Below, piece by piece: positions 7,157-15,840 of a stretch of DNA of 64,000 nt. Location: assembly GCF_028595285.1 (NCBI RefSeq), contig NZ_JAQQXQ010000005.1, positions 1 through 64,000 of the forward strand. The letters run 5' to 3'. This stretch comes from Erythrobacter fulvus (GTDB lineage: Bacteria > Pseudomonadota > Alphaproteobacteria > Sphingomonadales > Sphingomonadaceae). The notes beneath the pieces were generated by a model. The model saw only the letters and a list, made by a program, of their open reading frames with translations. It made no database searches and was not told the origin of the DNA. A program made the translations under genes and the position numbers. Every line of letters begins with the position of its first letter. Positions within the stretch are counted from its first letter, which is position 1.

Positions 7157-9145
7157 GTGATCCGTTCCGTTCTGCTTGCCAGTGCTGCCGTCGTGCTGGC
7201 CTTGCCCGGTGTTTCGTTTGCACAGGATGCTGCGGAAAGCTTCGGCGGTGCCAAGGGCGCCGATCTTTCGATTGAAGCGATCGAGCCGGACGGGGGCCCT
7301 GTCACCATCGGGCGCGCGGGGGATTATCCGGCTGATATCGCGCGCTACCTTCTCGCCAGCGGCGCGGGCGCGGCGAACCTTTCGCCCGACGGCAAGACCA
7401 TTGCTTTTGCCTGGGACATTACCGGTGAAAGCGAGCTGTGGGTGATGCCCGCGGCCGGCGGTCAGCCGGAGCAGGTGACCTTCAAGACCGGCGTGTTCGC
7501 GCCGCGCTGGACGCCCGGCGGCAAAAGCCTGTTCTATTCCGCCGACCGCGACGGCAATGAACAGCCCGGCTATTTCGCGATCACCCCCGACGGCAGCGCA
7601 GAAACCGAGGTGCTGCCCGCAGCGCGCGGCGATTTTCGCGTATTCGGCGATTTCGCCGCCGACGGCAGCTACGTCTATGCTTCGACGGCGCGCGGGGCAG
7701 GGGTGTTCGATATCTATCGCGGCACGATGGACGGCAAGAGCGAGCTGATCGTCCAGTCCGAACTTGGTCTGGTGCCGCAATCGATATCGCCCGACGGCAA
7801 ATACGCGCTGGTGACCGAGACCGTGGGCGAGGATGCCGATAATCTCTACCTGCTCGACCTTGCGACGAAGGCGATGAAGACGATCTCCAAACCGCCGGTC
7901 GAACAGCGCGCCAGCCACACCCTTGGCGGGTTCGAATGGTGGCCCAATTCGCAAGGGTTCTATTTCTCGACCAATGTCGGCCGGGAATTCGGCGCGCTGT
8001 CCTATTACGATGTCGCCAGCGGATCCTTCTCGACGATATTCGAGCCCGACGCCGATGTCGAAAACCTTGAGCTGTGCGGCACCGGACCGGCGGGTTCGTA
8101 TCTCTACTTCACGCAGAACCGCGATGGTTTTGACGAGCTGCGCGGCTGGCACACCACCGAGAAATATCCGATCACCATGCCTGACCTGCCCGAAGGCAAG
8201 TACCAGCTCGATTGCGAAGGCGACGGGCAGCTGATGGTCCGCGTCAGCGGCTGGCAGACGCCGGGCGAGATCTGGATGACCAACCCCGTCGCGGGCACGG
8301 CAGAGAAGGTGTTCGCCGCCAATCTCGCCGGGCTTGATCCCGCGCGGCTCGTCCGGCCAAAGGTGGTGCGCTACAAGGCGCGCGACGGGGTGGAATTGCA
8401 GGGGCTGCTTTATCTGCCAGACGGGGCAGGCACCGGCGCCGATGCGCCGCCGGTACTGTTCGACGTGCATGGCGGCCCTTCCGGCCAGAGCGTCGCGACC
8501 TTCGAACCGGTGGCGCAATATCACGTTGCGCGCGGGCTGGCGGTGTTCCAGCCCAATGTGCGCGGCTCCACCGGGCTGGGGCGCACCTATTCGACGCTCG
8601 ACGACCGGGAGAACCGGCTCGATTCGATCAGCGATCTGGTCGATCTGAAGATGGCGCTTGCCGCCGACGGGCTGATCGACGGCAGCCGTGCGGCGGTGAT
8701 GGGCGGTTCCTATGGCGGTTATGCCGTGAATGCGGTGCTGGCCGAATATCCGGGCGAATTCGCTGCCGGGGTCGCGCTGTTCGGCGTGGCCGACTGGGTC
8801 ACCGCGCTGGAAATCGCCTCGCCCGCGCTCAAGGCGGCGGACAAGATCGAATATGGCGACATCTCCGAGGAAAAGTGGCGCGCGTTCTACAAGGTCAACT
8901 CGCCAATCCGGAAAGCTGATCGCATCACTGTGCCGGTGCTCTATTCGCATGGGGTGATGGACCCGCGGATCGACATTTCGGAAACCGAGACGATGGTGAA
9001 GACGCTGCGCGCGAACGGTGTGCCTGCGCCCTTCATCCGCATTCCCGACGAAGGCCACGGCTGGCGCAAGCTGGCCAACCAGCTGTTCTATTACCGCCAG
9101 CAGGCCGAATTCATCGAGCAGCAGTTGGGCCTGACCAAGCCTTAG
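7157..9145 (+). CDS. Secreted S9-family prolyl oligopeptidase-like peptidase
   Basis: The GTG at 7157 is preferred over the one at 7151 because GAGG lies 5 bases before it. The protein has 662 residues with a signal peptide at 1-20 (LLASAAVVLALPGVSFAQ). Residues about 60-380 contain WD40-like beta-propeller repeats (SPDGKTIAFAWD, SPDGKYALV), and the C-terminal third is an alpha/beta-hydrolase peptidase domain. The catalytic triad is visible as Ser518 in GGSYGG, Asp602 in GVMDPRID and His634 in DEGHGW. The family (DPP-IV/acylaminoacyl peptidase group) cleaves short peptides, here probably in the periplasm. It is a single gene ended by the hairpin at 9151-9181. Confidence 0.93.
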   Translation: MIRSVLLASAAVVLALPGVSFAQDAAESFGGAKGADLSIEAIEPDGGPVTIGRAGDYPADIARYLLASGAGAANLSPDGKTIAFAWDITGESELWVMPAAGGQPEQVTFKTGVFAPRWTPGGKSLFYSADRDGNEQPGYFAITPDGSAETEVLPAARGDFRVFGDFAADGSYVYASTARGAGVFDIYRGTMDGKSELIVQSELGLVPQSISPDGKYALVTETVGEDADNLYLLDLATKAMKTISKPPVEQRASHTLGGFEWWPNSQGFYFSTNVGREFGALSYYDVASGSFSTIFEPDADVENLELCGTGPAGSYLYFTQNRDGFDELRGWHTTEKYPITMPDLPEGKYQLDCEGDGQLMVRVSGWQTPGEIWMTNPVAGTAEKVFAANLAGLDPARLVRPKVVRYKARDGVELQGLLYLPDGAGTGADAPPVLFDVHGGPSGQSVATFEPVAQYHVARGLAVFQPNVRGSTGLGRTYSTLDDRENRLDSISDLVDLKMALAADGLIDGSRAAVMGGSYGGYAVNAVLAEYPGEFAAGVALFGVADWVTALEIASPALKAADKIEYGDISEEKWRAFYKVNSPIRKADRITVPVLYSHGVMDPRIDISETETMVKTLRANGVPAPFIRIPDEGHGWRKLANQLFYYRQQAEFIEQQLGLTKP

Positions 9146-9150
9146 GCAAA

Positions 9151-9181
9151 GAAGGCTCCGGAGCGATGCTCCGGAGCCTTC
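9151..9181. terminator. Bidirectional hairpin terminator
   Basis: A perfect 14-bp stem: GAAGGCTCCGGAGC at 9151-9164 and its complement at 9168-9181, with a GAT loop. It begins 5 bases after the peptidase stop and sits 45 bases before the end of the convergent autotransporter gene, so it can serve both. Confidence 0.85.
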
Positions 9182-9226
9182 TCCTGTGCCCGGCCCGTCA
9201 TGGGCAGGCCGGGGCGGGGCAGCCCG

Positions 9227-12200
9227 TTATTTTCCGCCGAAGGTAATCACCAGGCTGCCGAACACGGCATTGTCCCTCAGCCCCGAGGCGAAGCGGCCCT
9301 GATAGCCGATCCGGCCCGTCACCCTGTCGTTGAACAGCGCGGAAAGGCTGACACCTGCCATCACCGAATCCTTGTCGGTCTGCGGCGAGGTGGTGAGGAA
9401 CAGCGCGTTGCCCGGTGCATCGGCGAAACGTTGCATGGTGCCGAACACACCGTCGCCATCGTGGCGATAGGCGACCTTTGCCTCCGGCACGACGATCCCC
9501 AGCTTGCCCGCCCATTTGATTCCGGCGAGGAACGAGGTTTCGTCCTGGCTCTGTTTCGCAAAGGCGAGGTTTGCTCCGCCGACACCTGTTTCGGTGAAGC
9601 CTTGCATCTTCACATCGGTATATTCGAGCCCGACGAACGGGGTCACCCACGTCTGCCCAAGGGCAAAGCGACCGCCTGCCTCGGCATAGAGCGAGGTGAC
9701 ACGGAAATCCGGTTCACCGGAAATCGTGCCTGCGGTGGACAGAACGCCGACCGTGCGGGTGCTGTCGCCGTTCAGCTTCGAATAGCTGCCATTGGCGCGC
9801 AGGTAGAAATCGCCGCTGTCGTAACCGGCCAGCAAGCCGATCTGGAAGCCGTCGCTGTTCACTTGCCCGCCGTAGAGATCGGCATCGGAGTCGACCTGAC
9901 GATAGCCCCCGAAGGCACCGATGGTGAAGTTGCTGGTGGTGTAATCCACTCCCAGCAGCGCATGGGCACCGTCGCTGCGCATCCCGATGCCATTACCGTC
10001 GGTGCGGACACGGGCATCGTGGATGCCACCCGCCGCCCACAGACGCAGGCCGCCATCCTGATCGCGGCACGGCTCGATCCCGCCCTTGTTGAGGGCGCAA
10101 TCGGTCTGGTCTGCCACCATCGTGCTGACCTGCAGGGCATTGTTGCGCAGCGCCTGCATGTGGCCGGCATATTGCCCGCCGCTCAGCTGGTTCATCGCCT
10201 CGCCATAGGTGCCGGCATCATCGATCAGGAACAGGTTGGCGAGCAGCGTGCCGTAGTCGCCGCCCTGCATCGGATCATAGGCGGCCTCGATCGCGTCGGC
10301 TGCGGCAGCTTCGTTGGCTGTCAGCCCCGCAACACCATCGAACGCCACGCGTGCGATCCGCAGATCGACATTGCTTTCGGTGTCATAGCTCGCCGTCGGC
10401 GTCAGGAGGACCGATCCCGTGTCGGTTACCACTGAAGCGAACTGCCCCGTCAGCGTACCGGCATCGATGATATCGTTGAACACGTAGAGATCATCGTAAA
10501 GGCCGTTGGGCGTGTTCATCACCAGTCGCAGGTTGGCCCCCGTGATGCTCGCCGTGTTGGCGTTGACATAGGGATAGGCCGCCTCCGCATCGGCTTCCAT
10601 CGTGCTGCTGGGCAGCTGCAATTGCAGCGTCCCGCCGCCCGCGATGGTAAAGCTGTCGACATTGACCGCAGCCGGGCCGTCATAGGACGGGTTGTCGTTC
10701 GGCTGATCGACCAGATACAGCGTCGCGCCGTTGGCGACGGTCAGACTGCCCACCAGCGGACCCACCGGACCTGCCGACAGCAGGGCAATCCCGTCCATCA
10801 CCGGGCCGACCGGATTGATGATTCCGTCGAAAGTGGTCGTCCCGTTGGCGATGGTGACGGTATCGGAGCCGCCCAGCACGATATTGCCGTAAACATTGCT
10901 GTCGCCGGTGAAACTGATGTCCACCGGATTGGGTGCGAAACCGGTGTCGATCGCGGTTCCGTGCTGGAAGGTGGCACCGCCATCGCTGCTGACGCGGGCG
11001 ATGATTGTGCCTCCGGCGTTGACGATCGTCATCCGGTCAGTCTCGCCCGGCAGTACGGGCGAAGTCGAGAAATCGCTCACCAGAATGCCGACGGCCTCGG
11101 ACAGACCGCCATTGGTGATGGAGGTCGCGCGGATGGTGCCGGAATTGGTGAAGGTCGCGGTGTTGACTGCGGAAGCGAAATGCACGCCCAGTGCGTCGGC
11201 AAAAGCGAGCGGGCCTTGGACCGGCGTTCCCCCTGTAGCGGTGGCGTTGACGGCGATGGTGCCGGAATTGGTCACCGACCCGGATATGCTGTTGGTCCAG
11301 CCATCCCACGGGTCTTCGACCTCTTCCTCGCCACCGCCACCGCCGCCGCCGCCGCCGTGTTCACCACCGCCGCCGCCTTCTTCGGGCGGAAGCGTGGTCG
11401 GGTCGATCGTGGCGAAGAACTCCATGCCGGTAGCCGAAGCCTCGGCACCGCCGTTGCTGGTGGCATTGGCGTTGACCGTAAACGTGCCGCTGTTGGTGAC
11501 GGCAAGCGCCATCGGCTCGCTGATCACCTGATAGCCGACGGCCTCGGCGCTGCCGGTGGCGCCGCTGTCACCATCGGCATTGGCGGCAGCGCTGACTGTG
11601 AAATTGCCTGCGTTCGAGAATGCGGCGTTGAACCCGCCGACCGAAATGCCGGCCTGCCGCACACCGCGGGCGAGCGCCGCCGCATTCGCCAGGGCAGCGC
11701 TCGAATCCGCCGTCGCGCTCGAACCTGCCGAGAAGGTCCCGGCATTGCTGAAGGCGAGGTTGGAAACGCCGATGATTTCGCCGTTCTGGAGCACTGCGGC
11801 ACCCAGTTCTGCGCTGGCATTGCTGTCCGCAGCGGCCGAACTGTTGGCCGCAGCCGAAATGGCGATCGTACCGCCCGCGGCATTGGTCAGGGTCGCGGTG
11901 CCGACCCGGCCGACGAAGGTTTCCGGCCCGCCCGCCTCGACGATCTGGCGGATCGTGCCGTTCGAGATCGTGACAGCATCGGCCGTTCCATCCTCGCCGG
12001 TCGAAGTCGCTTGGGAGGTAAAGGTCGCGGTGATCGTTCCGGCGTTGGTGATGGTCGAATTGGCGGTGCCTTCATCCGCACCGCTGGCCTGCGCCTGCAC
12101 CAGAATCACTGTGCCCTTGCTATCCTCGGCTGAAGAGAAACCATCGCCGCCGAGCGCCGTGGCACTTGCATTGCCGAGCGCCGTTGCGGTCGCGGTCGAA

Positions 12201-13120
12201 CTGACGGTGATGCTGCCCCCGGCGAGATTGGCGAGAGTGGAGTTACCGACGTCGACGCCCGTGCCGTTGACGGCGGTGCGGATGTGGAACAGGCCGTGTT
12301 CGCCGCCGCCCGCGCCTGCGGTAGCCTCGGCGTCAAGCCCGGTCGATGTCGCGCTGGCAGTCGAAGCGGCGATGATCGCGCCGCTATTCGTCAGTGTGGT
12401 GGTGCCCGTCACCGAGCCGCTGCCATTGCCCTGCGCACGCATGAACACGGCTTCTTCAAGCTCGGACGAGGCGCTGGCCGAATCCACCGCCGATGCGATC
12501 GCCGTTGACGAGAAGTTGAAGGTGCCGCTGTTGGTGTGCGTGACGGTGGTGGTGCCGCTCTTGCTGCCTTCAATCACGGCTTCCTGGTGCACGCCGCCGA
12601 TCGCGGAGGAATGCGCGCGCGCTCCGAAGGCATCGCCCATCCCCGGCCCGGTCGCGCCGGTAGCGCTGGCGAAGGATGCGACGGTCAGCGTGCCGGTGTT
12701 GACGAAGGTGCCGGAAACGGCGGTGTAGGGGCCGGCGATATTCTGAAACACGGCATCGGTGATCGATGCATTGGCGATGGCCTGCGCTTCGGTATTTGTG
12801 GCGGTCGCGCTGGCGCGGATGGTGGTGCTGCCGTCATTGGTCAGCGAAGCGGCATCCTCGCTCGCGCCGCCTTCCTCGCCCACCACGCGCTGTTCGATCG
12901 TGCCGTTTGCTACGCTGTCGACTGTGGCGGTGGCGGCTGGCGTTCCGGTGCTGGTGACGCCTGTTTCAAGCGGATCTTCGCCTGGAATGGTGGCAACGGC
13001 CGGCAGGCTGACGCCCGGAACTGTCGTTGTTGTCATCTGCGCCATTGCCGGCATCGTCAGGCTGATGGCCATAATCGACGTGCCGACGACCAGTGCGCTA
13101 CGCTTGGATTGAAACCCCAT
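9227..13120 (-). CDS. Large autotransporter (type Va secretion) with repetitive passenger
   Basis: The ATG at 13120 follows GGGAG at a spacing of about 8; an upstream in-frame start at 13150 is less likely. The protein has 1297 residues: a signal peptide (1-28, ending MPAMAQ), then a passenger of about 900 residues. The passenger repeats short beta-helix turns such as LTNSGAI, ITNAGTI, FSNAGTF and VTNSGTI, with Ala/Thr/Ser-rich stretches. A Gly/Glu/His-rich insertion occurs near residues 575-600. The C-terminal autotransporter beta-barrel is about 1020-1297 (WAAGGIHDARV, then GFQIGLLAGYDSG, ending SLVITFGGK). No protease or lipase motif is visible in the passenger, so adhesion or surface layering is the likely role. 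It is monocistronic. Confidence 0.88.
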   Translation of the reverse strand: MGFQSKRSALVVGTSIMAISLTMPAMAQMTTTTVPGVSLPAVATIPGEDPLETGVTSTGTPAATATVDSVANGTIEQRVVGEEGGASEDAASLTNDGSTTIRASATATNTEAQAIANASITDAVFQNIAGPYTAVSGTFVNTGTLTVASFASATGATGPGMGDAFGARAHSSAIGGVHQEAVIEGSKSGTTTVTHTNSGTFNFSSTAIASAVDSASASSELEEAVFMRAQGNGSGSVTGTTTLTNSGAIIAASTASATSTGLDAEATAGAGGGEHGLFHIRTAVNGTGVDVGNSTLANLAGGSITVSSTATATALGNASATALGGDGFSSAEDSKGTVILVQAQASGADEGTANSTITNAGTITATFTSQATSTGEDGTADAVTISNGTIRQIVEAGGPETFVGRVGTATLTNAAGGTIAISAAANSSAAADSNASAELGAAVLQNGEIIGVSNLAFSNAGTFSAGSSATADSSAALANAAALARGVRQAGISVGGFNAAFSNAGNFTVSAAANADGDSGATGSAEAVGYQVISEPMALAVTNSGTFTVNANATSNGGAEASATGMEFFATIDPTTLPPEEGGGGGEHGGGGGGGGGEEEVEDPWDGWTNSISGSVTNSGTIAVNATATGGTPVQGPLAFADALGVHFASAVNTATFTNSGTIRATSITNGGLSEAVGILVSDFSTSPVLPGETDRMTIVNAGGTIIARVSSDGGATFQHGTAIDTGFAPNPVDISFTGDSNVYGNIVLGGSDTVTIANGTTTFDGIINPVGPVMDGIALLSAGPVGPLVGSLTVANGATLYLVDQPNDNPSYDGPAAVNVDSFTIAGGGTLQLQLPSSTMEADAEAAYPYVNANTASITGANLRLVMNTPNGLYDDLYVFNDIIDAGTLTGQFASVVTDTGSVLLTPTASYDTESNVDLRIARVAFDGVAGLTANEAAAADAIEAAYDPMQGGDYGTLLANLFLIDDAGTYGEAMNQLSGGQYAGHMQALRNNALQVSTMVADQTDCALNKGGIEPCRDQDGGLRLWAAGGIHDARVRTDGNGIGMRSDGAHALLGVDYTTSNFTIGAFGGYRQVDSDADLYGGQVNSDGFQIGLLAGYDSGDFYLRANGSYSKLNGDSTRTVGVLSTAGTISGEPDFRVTSLYAEAGGRFALGQTWVTPFVGLEYTDVKMQGFTETGVGGANLAFAKQSQDETSFLAGIKWAGKLGIVVPEAKVAYRHDGDGVFGTMQRFADAPGNALFLTTSPQTDKDSVMAGVSLSALFNDRVTGRIGYQGRFASGLRDNAVFGSLVITFGGK

Positions 13121-13263
13121 GATTTTCGCTCCCAATAAATGATCCCGCAACTGTCATGCGCAGTTGGCCAAGTTGGTCACCATTGGGAAATGTCCGGAGT
13201 TGCGAGTCGCGATGGTTCTGACAAAAGCGAAGGCAATGCGACGTGAGTATTGTGAATGATTAT

Positions 13264-13295
13264 AATGTAAATTGGCGTTCACTACGATTTACATT
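13264..13295. promoter_or_regulatory. Perfect 9-bp dyad upstream of the autotransporter
   Basis: AATGTAAAT at 13264-13272 is mirrored by ATTTACATT at 13287-13295 with 14 bases between. It lies about 145 bases upstream of the autotransporter start and downstream of the ArsR gene, in an AT-rich gap that contrasts with the GC-rich surroundings. TATAAT overlaps its left edge (13261-13266). It looks like an operator for a dimeric regulator; which one is unknown. Confidence 0.55.
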
Positions 13296-13378
13296 GACTT
13301 GCCTCACTCTGAGGCTGGTTAAACGACTTTAACGGCAAGTTTTTCTGTCGTTAGGCGCGCACATTCGTCCGCAGTGGT

Positions 13379-13726
13379 TCAGGACATGCGGGCAAAATTG
13401 GCGACGCCGGGTGCGGGCGTGCGCGAGGGGGAGGGGGCCTCTGCCGCCACCGCGATGCCCGAACCAAGCGCGGCGATGGATGCCGTGACGGCACCGATCT
13501 GTGCGGCGGCGATTGCGTAGAACACCAGCTTGGCTTCCTTGCGGGTATCGACAAGTCCGGCCTTGCGCAGCACGCCCAGTTGCTGGGACAGGCCCGGTTG
13601 GCCAATGCCGGTCACCTGCTCGATTTCGCCGACATTGCGCTCGCCTTCGGTCAGTGCCGACAGGATCCGGAAGCGCAGCGGATGGGCCAGCGCCTTGAGC
13701 GCCTCGATCAGCTCGTCCTCAGTCAC
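13379..13726 (-). CDS. ArsR/SmtB-family repressor, BigR/SqrR-like but without cysteine
   Basis: 115 residues. The winged helix-turn-helix occupies about residues 5-75: LAHPLRFRILSALTEGERNV, then GIGQPGLSQQLGVLRKAGLV, then a wing ending LVFYAI. The GIGQPxLSQQLGVLR recognition helix is the one I know from BigR/SqrR sulfide and persulfide regulators. Those proteins form a disulfide or polysulfide between two cysteines. Here the first position is Ser23 and the protein has no Cys at all; instead of the short Cys-ending helix it has an Ala/Pro/Ser-rich tail of about 35 residues. It overlaps the peroxiredoxin gene by ATGA (13723-13726), so the two are co-transcribed. It probably controls this block through a different signal. 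Confidence 0.85.
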   Translation of the reverse strand: MTEDELIEALKALAHPLRFRILSALTEGERNVGEIEQVTGIGQPGLSQQLGVLRKAGLVDTRKEAKLVFYAIAAAQIGAVTASIAALGSGIAVAAEAPSPSRTPAPGVANFARMS

Positions 13727-14388
13727 CGGCGCTTGCCTTTCCCGCCCTCGGGGGCGTCGCGCAGGAACCAGCCGGTGATGTCGTCGGTGCCGTAGACTTC
13801 ATCAAGATTCTGGGTCGGGGGATTGAGCATGGGCTCGCCCGGCTGCCAGTTGGCAGGTGCCAGCGCGTGCCTTTCATCGATCGCCTGCAGCCCGTCGAGG
13901 ATGCGCAGCATCTCCGGCACCGATCGGCCGAGATTGGCGGGATAGCAGGTCATCGCACGGATCACGCCTGCAGGATCGATGAAGAAGGTGGTGCGCACCG
14001 TCGCGCTGTCATTGTCCTGGGGGGAAACCATGCCGAAGGCGCGGCCAATCACCAGCGTCGGATCCTCGACGATGGGAAAGCGCACTTCCACGCCGAAGCG
14101 GTCGCGGATCATGCGCAGCCAGGCGAAGTGGGAGAACAGGCTGTCGACCGACAGCGCCATGAGCGCGCAGTCGCGCGCCTCGAACGCGGACGCCTCACGC
14201 GCGAGTGCGACGAATTCGGTGGTGCAGACCGGCGTGAAATCGGCCGGGTGCGAAAACAGCACCAGCCAGCGTCCGCGAAAGGACGACAGGCGGACCGGAC
14301 CTATGGTGCTGCGTGCCTCGAAATCGGGGGCGGCATCCCCGATACGGAGGCCGGCGCAGGGCGGGGGCAGGTTGCTGGATGCGTTCAT
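13723..14388 (-). CDS. 1-Cys peroxiredoxin (Prx6-like)
   Basis: 221 residues from the ATG at 14388; 15 more in-frame codons reach 14433 but cover promoter-like DNA. The peroxidatic site is PADFTPVCTTE with Thr52 and Cys55, the Prx6-type form. The C-terminal extension (LAPANWQPGEPMLNPP) is also typical of this subgroup. There are other cysteines (in ARDCAL and MTCYPA), but no standard resolving position. It reduces peroxides or organic hydroperoxides in the cytoplasm and needs an external thiol. It diverges from the persulfide dioxygenase gene and is coupled to the ArsR gene downstream, suggesting co-regulation with sulfur oxidation. Confidence 0.93.
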   Translation of the reverse strand: MNASSNLPPPCAGLRIGDAAPDFEARSTIGPVRLSSFRGRWLVLFSHPADFTPVCTTEFVALAREASAFEARDCALMALSVDSLFSHFAWLRMIRDRFGVEVRFPIVEDPTLVIGRAFGMVSPQDNDSATVRTTFFIDPAGVIRAMTCYPANLGRSVPEMLRILDGLQAIDERHALAPANWQPGEPMLNPPTQNLDEVYGTDDITGWFLRDAPEGGKGKRR

Positions 14389-14404
14389 GGGGCCTGCATA
14401 GCAC

Positions 14405-14432
14405 TTGACACGGATATTGCAATACATATACA
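14405..14432 (+). promoter_or_regulatory. Sigma-70-like promoter of the sulfide oxidation operon
   Basis: TTGACA at 14405-14410 and TATACA at 14427-14432 are 16 bases apart, 30 bases before the dioxygenase ATG. The 73-base gap to the divergent peroxiredoxin gene is the only space for both promoters. Confidence 0.55.
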
Positions 14433-14443
14433 CAATTTATGTA
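14423..14443. promoter_or_regulatory. AT-rich dyad overlapping the -10 box, candidate ArsR operator
   Basis: TACAT at 14423-14427 and ATGTA at 14439-14443 flank 11 AT-rich bases; TTTATGTAAAC continues on the right. It overlaps the -10 box of the dioxygenase promoter, where a repressor would block both divergent promoters. The sequence TTTACAT (here on the minus strand) also occurs in the dyad at 13264-13295. Confidence 0.45.
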
Positions 14444-14461
14444 AACAAATGGAGAAGAGCC

Positions 14462-15394
14462 ATGAGTGGAGTTGATTCGATCCTTGCTGCGGCAACCGCG
14501 CAGGTCGAATGCGCGCGGGCTGATGGCGCGCTGCGTCCCGAAATTGCTGCCTTTTTCGATCCTGCCACCTTTACGGTAACCTATGTCGCCCACGATCCGG
14601 CGACGATGGAAGCGGCGATTATCGACTCGGTGCTCGACTTCGATCCTGCTTCGGGGCGTACTTCGACCGCCTCTGCTGATGCGGTAATCGATTACGTTAC
14701 TTCGCATAATCTGAAAGTGACGTGGCTGCTCGAAACCCATGCGCATGCCGATCATCTTTCGGCCGCGCCCTATCTGCAGGACAAGGTCGGCGGGAAGATC
14801 GCCATCGGCGAGCACATCACCACGGTGCAGAACGTGTTCGGCAAGCTGTTCAACGCCGGCACCGAGTTCGAGCGTGACGGTTCGCAGTTCGATGCGCTGT
14901 TCAAGGACGGCGATACCTTCACCATCGGCACCCTGCCGGTGACCGTGATGCATGTCCCCGGCCACACCCCGGCCTGCATCGCCTATGTCGTGGGCGAGGC
15001 GGTGTTTGTGGGCGATACCATGTTTATGCCCGATTACGGCACGGCCCGCGCGGATTTTCCGGGCGGTGATGCGCGCACCTTGTTCCGCTCGCTGCGGCGG
15101 ATCCTGTCGCTGCCGGGCGAGACGCGGCTGTTCATGTGCCACGACTATCTGCCCAAGGGTCGCTCCACCTATGTCTGGGAGACGACCGTCGCGGCCGAGC
15201 GCGAGGGCAATATCCACGCCCATGACGGCATCACCGAGGACGAATTCGTGGCCATGCGCGAGGCGCGCGACGCGACGCTCGACATGCCGCGCCTGATCCT
15301 GCCTTCGGTGCAGGTCAACATGCGCGCCGGTCACATGCCGCCCGCCGACGATAACGGCGTGGTTTACCTCAAGCTGCCGGTGAATGCCGTATGA
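14462..15394 (+). CDS. Metallo-beta-lactamase-fold persulfide dioxygenase (Blh/ETHE1-like)
   Basis: The ATG at 14462 follows GGAGAAG. The protein has 310 residues. The metal motif HAHADH lies at residues 93-98, with further ligands His168 (VPGHTP), Asp185 (VGDTMF) and His227 (MCHDYLPKGR). The PGHTPxCxxY and CHDY patterns are those of the Blh enzyme of bigR operons, a relative of ETHE1 that oxidises glutathione persulfide to sulfite with one iron. First gene of a run that overlaps or nearly abuts: dioxygenase, PmpA, PmpB, DUF442, SQR, SulP. That context makes a sulfur dioxygenase much more likely than a glyoxalase II. In classical Blh the DUF442 domain is fused; here it is a separate gene. Confidence 0.88.
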   Translation: MSGVDSILAAATAQVECARADGALRPEIAAFFDPATFTVTYVAHDPATMEAAIIDSVLDFDPASGRTSTASADAVIDYVTSHNLKVTWLLETHAHADHLSAAPYLQDKVGGKIAIGEHITTVQNVFGKLFNAGTEFERDGSQFDALFKDGDTFTIGTLPVTVMHVPGHTPACIAYVVGEAVFVGDTMFMPDYGTARADFPGGDARTLFRSLRRILSLPGETRLFMCHDYLPKGRSTYVWETTVAAEREGNIHAHDGITEDEFVAMREARDATLDMPRLILPSVQVNMRAGHMPPADDNGVVYLKLPVNAV

Positions 15395-15840
15395 CCTTGC
15401 CGGGCTTTCCTGATGCGGCCCCGCTGGCCGGGCTTGGCGGCGGGGTGCTGATCGGCTTGGCTGCGGCGCTGATGCTGCTGGGCGCGGGCCGCATTGCCGG
15501 CGTGTCCGGCATCGCCGCGCGTGCTTTCGGCATCGCGTCGGGCTCGCTGCCGCGCAGCGCGGCCTTCGCCTTCATCATCGGGCTGCCTCTCGGCGCGCTG
15601 ATCGTCATGGGCCTTTCGGGAGCTGCTACGCCGGCCTTTGCCGGCCCTTTGCCGCTCGTCGTCGCGGGACTGATCGTCGGGATCGGCACGCGGCTCGGTT
15701 CGGGTTGCACCAGCGGGCACGGGGTGTGCGGCATGAGCCGCCTGTCGCAGCGTTCGCTGGTTGCCACGGCGACCTTCATGATCACCGGGTTTGCCACTGT
15801 AGCCGCGATGAATGCTCTGGGTATCGAGGTGCTGCCATGA
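15391..15840 (+). CDS. YeeE/YedE-family sulfur transporter subunit, PmpA-like
   Basis: 149 residues, overlapping the dioxygenase stop by 4 bases. Four hydrophobic segments are seen (GVLIGLAAALMLLGAGRIAG, AFAFIIGLPLGALIVMG, LPLVVAGLIVGIGTRLG, SLVATATFMITGFATVAA). The hallmark loop GSGCTSGHGVCG carries the conserved cysteines that bind thiosulfate or reduced sulfur in YeeE. PmpA and PmpB are the two halves of this family. It probably moves a reduced sulfur species across the inner membrane for the adjacent oxidation enzymes. Direction of transport is not known from sequence. Confidence 0.9.
   Translation: MTLPGFPDAAPLAGLGGGVLIGLAAALMLLGAGRIAGVSGIAARAFGIASGSLPRSAAFAFIIGLPLGALIVMGLSGAATPAFAGPLPLVVAGLIVGIGTRLGSGCTSGHGVCGMSRLSQRSLVATATFMITGFATVAAMNALGIEVLP

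Noticed and set aside
7100-9058. A 652-codon open frame on the minus strand opposite the S9 peptidase
   Set aside because: The plus strand has a signal peptide, propeller repeats and a full catalytic triad. The antisense frame is a by-product of high GC at third positions and has no recognisable domain.
10622-12728. Repeat-rich plus-strand frames over the autotransporter, and the thought of a CRISPR array there
   Set aside because: The repeats are degenerate coding repeats (TNSGTI-like) without fixed repeat or spacer lengths. No cas gene is near.
14388-14433. N-terminal extension of the first peroxiredoxin to 14433
   Set aside because: It would translate promoter and operator DNA of the divergent operon and has no family similarity.
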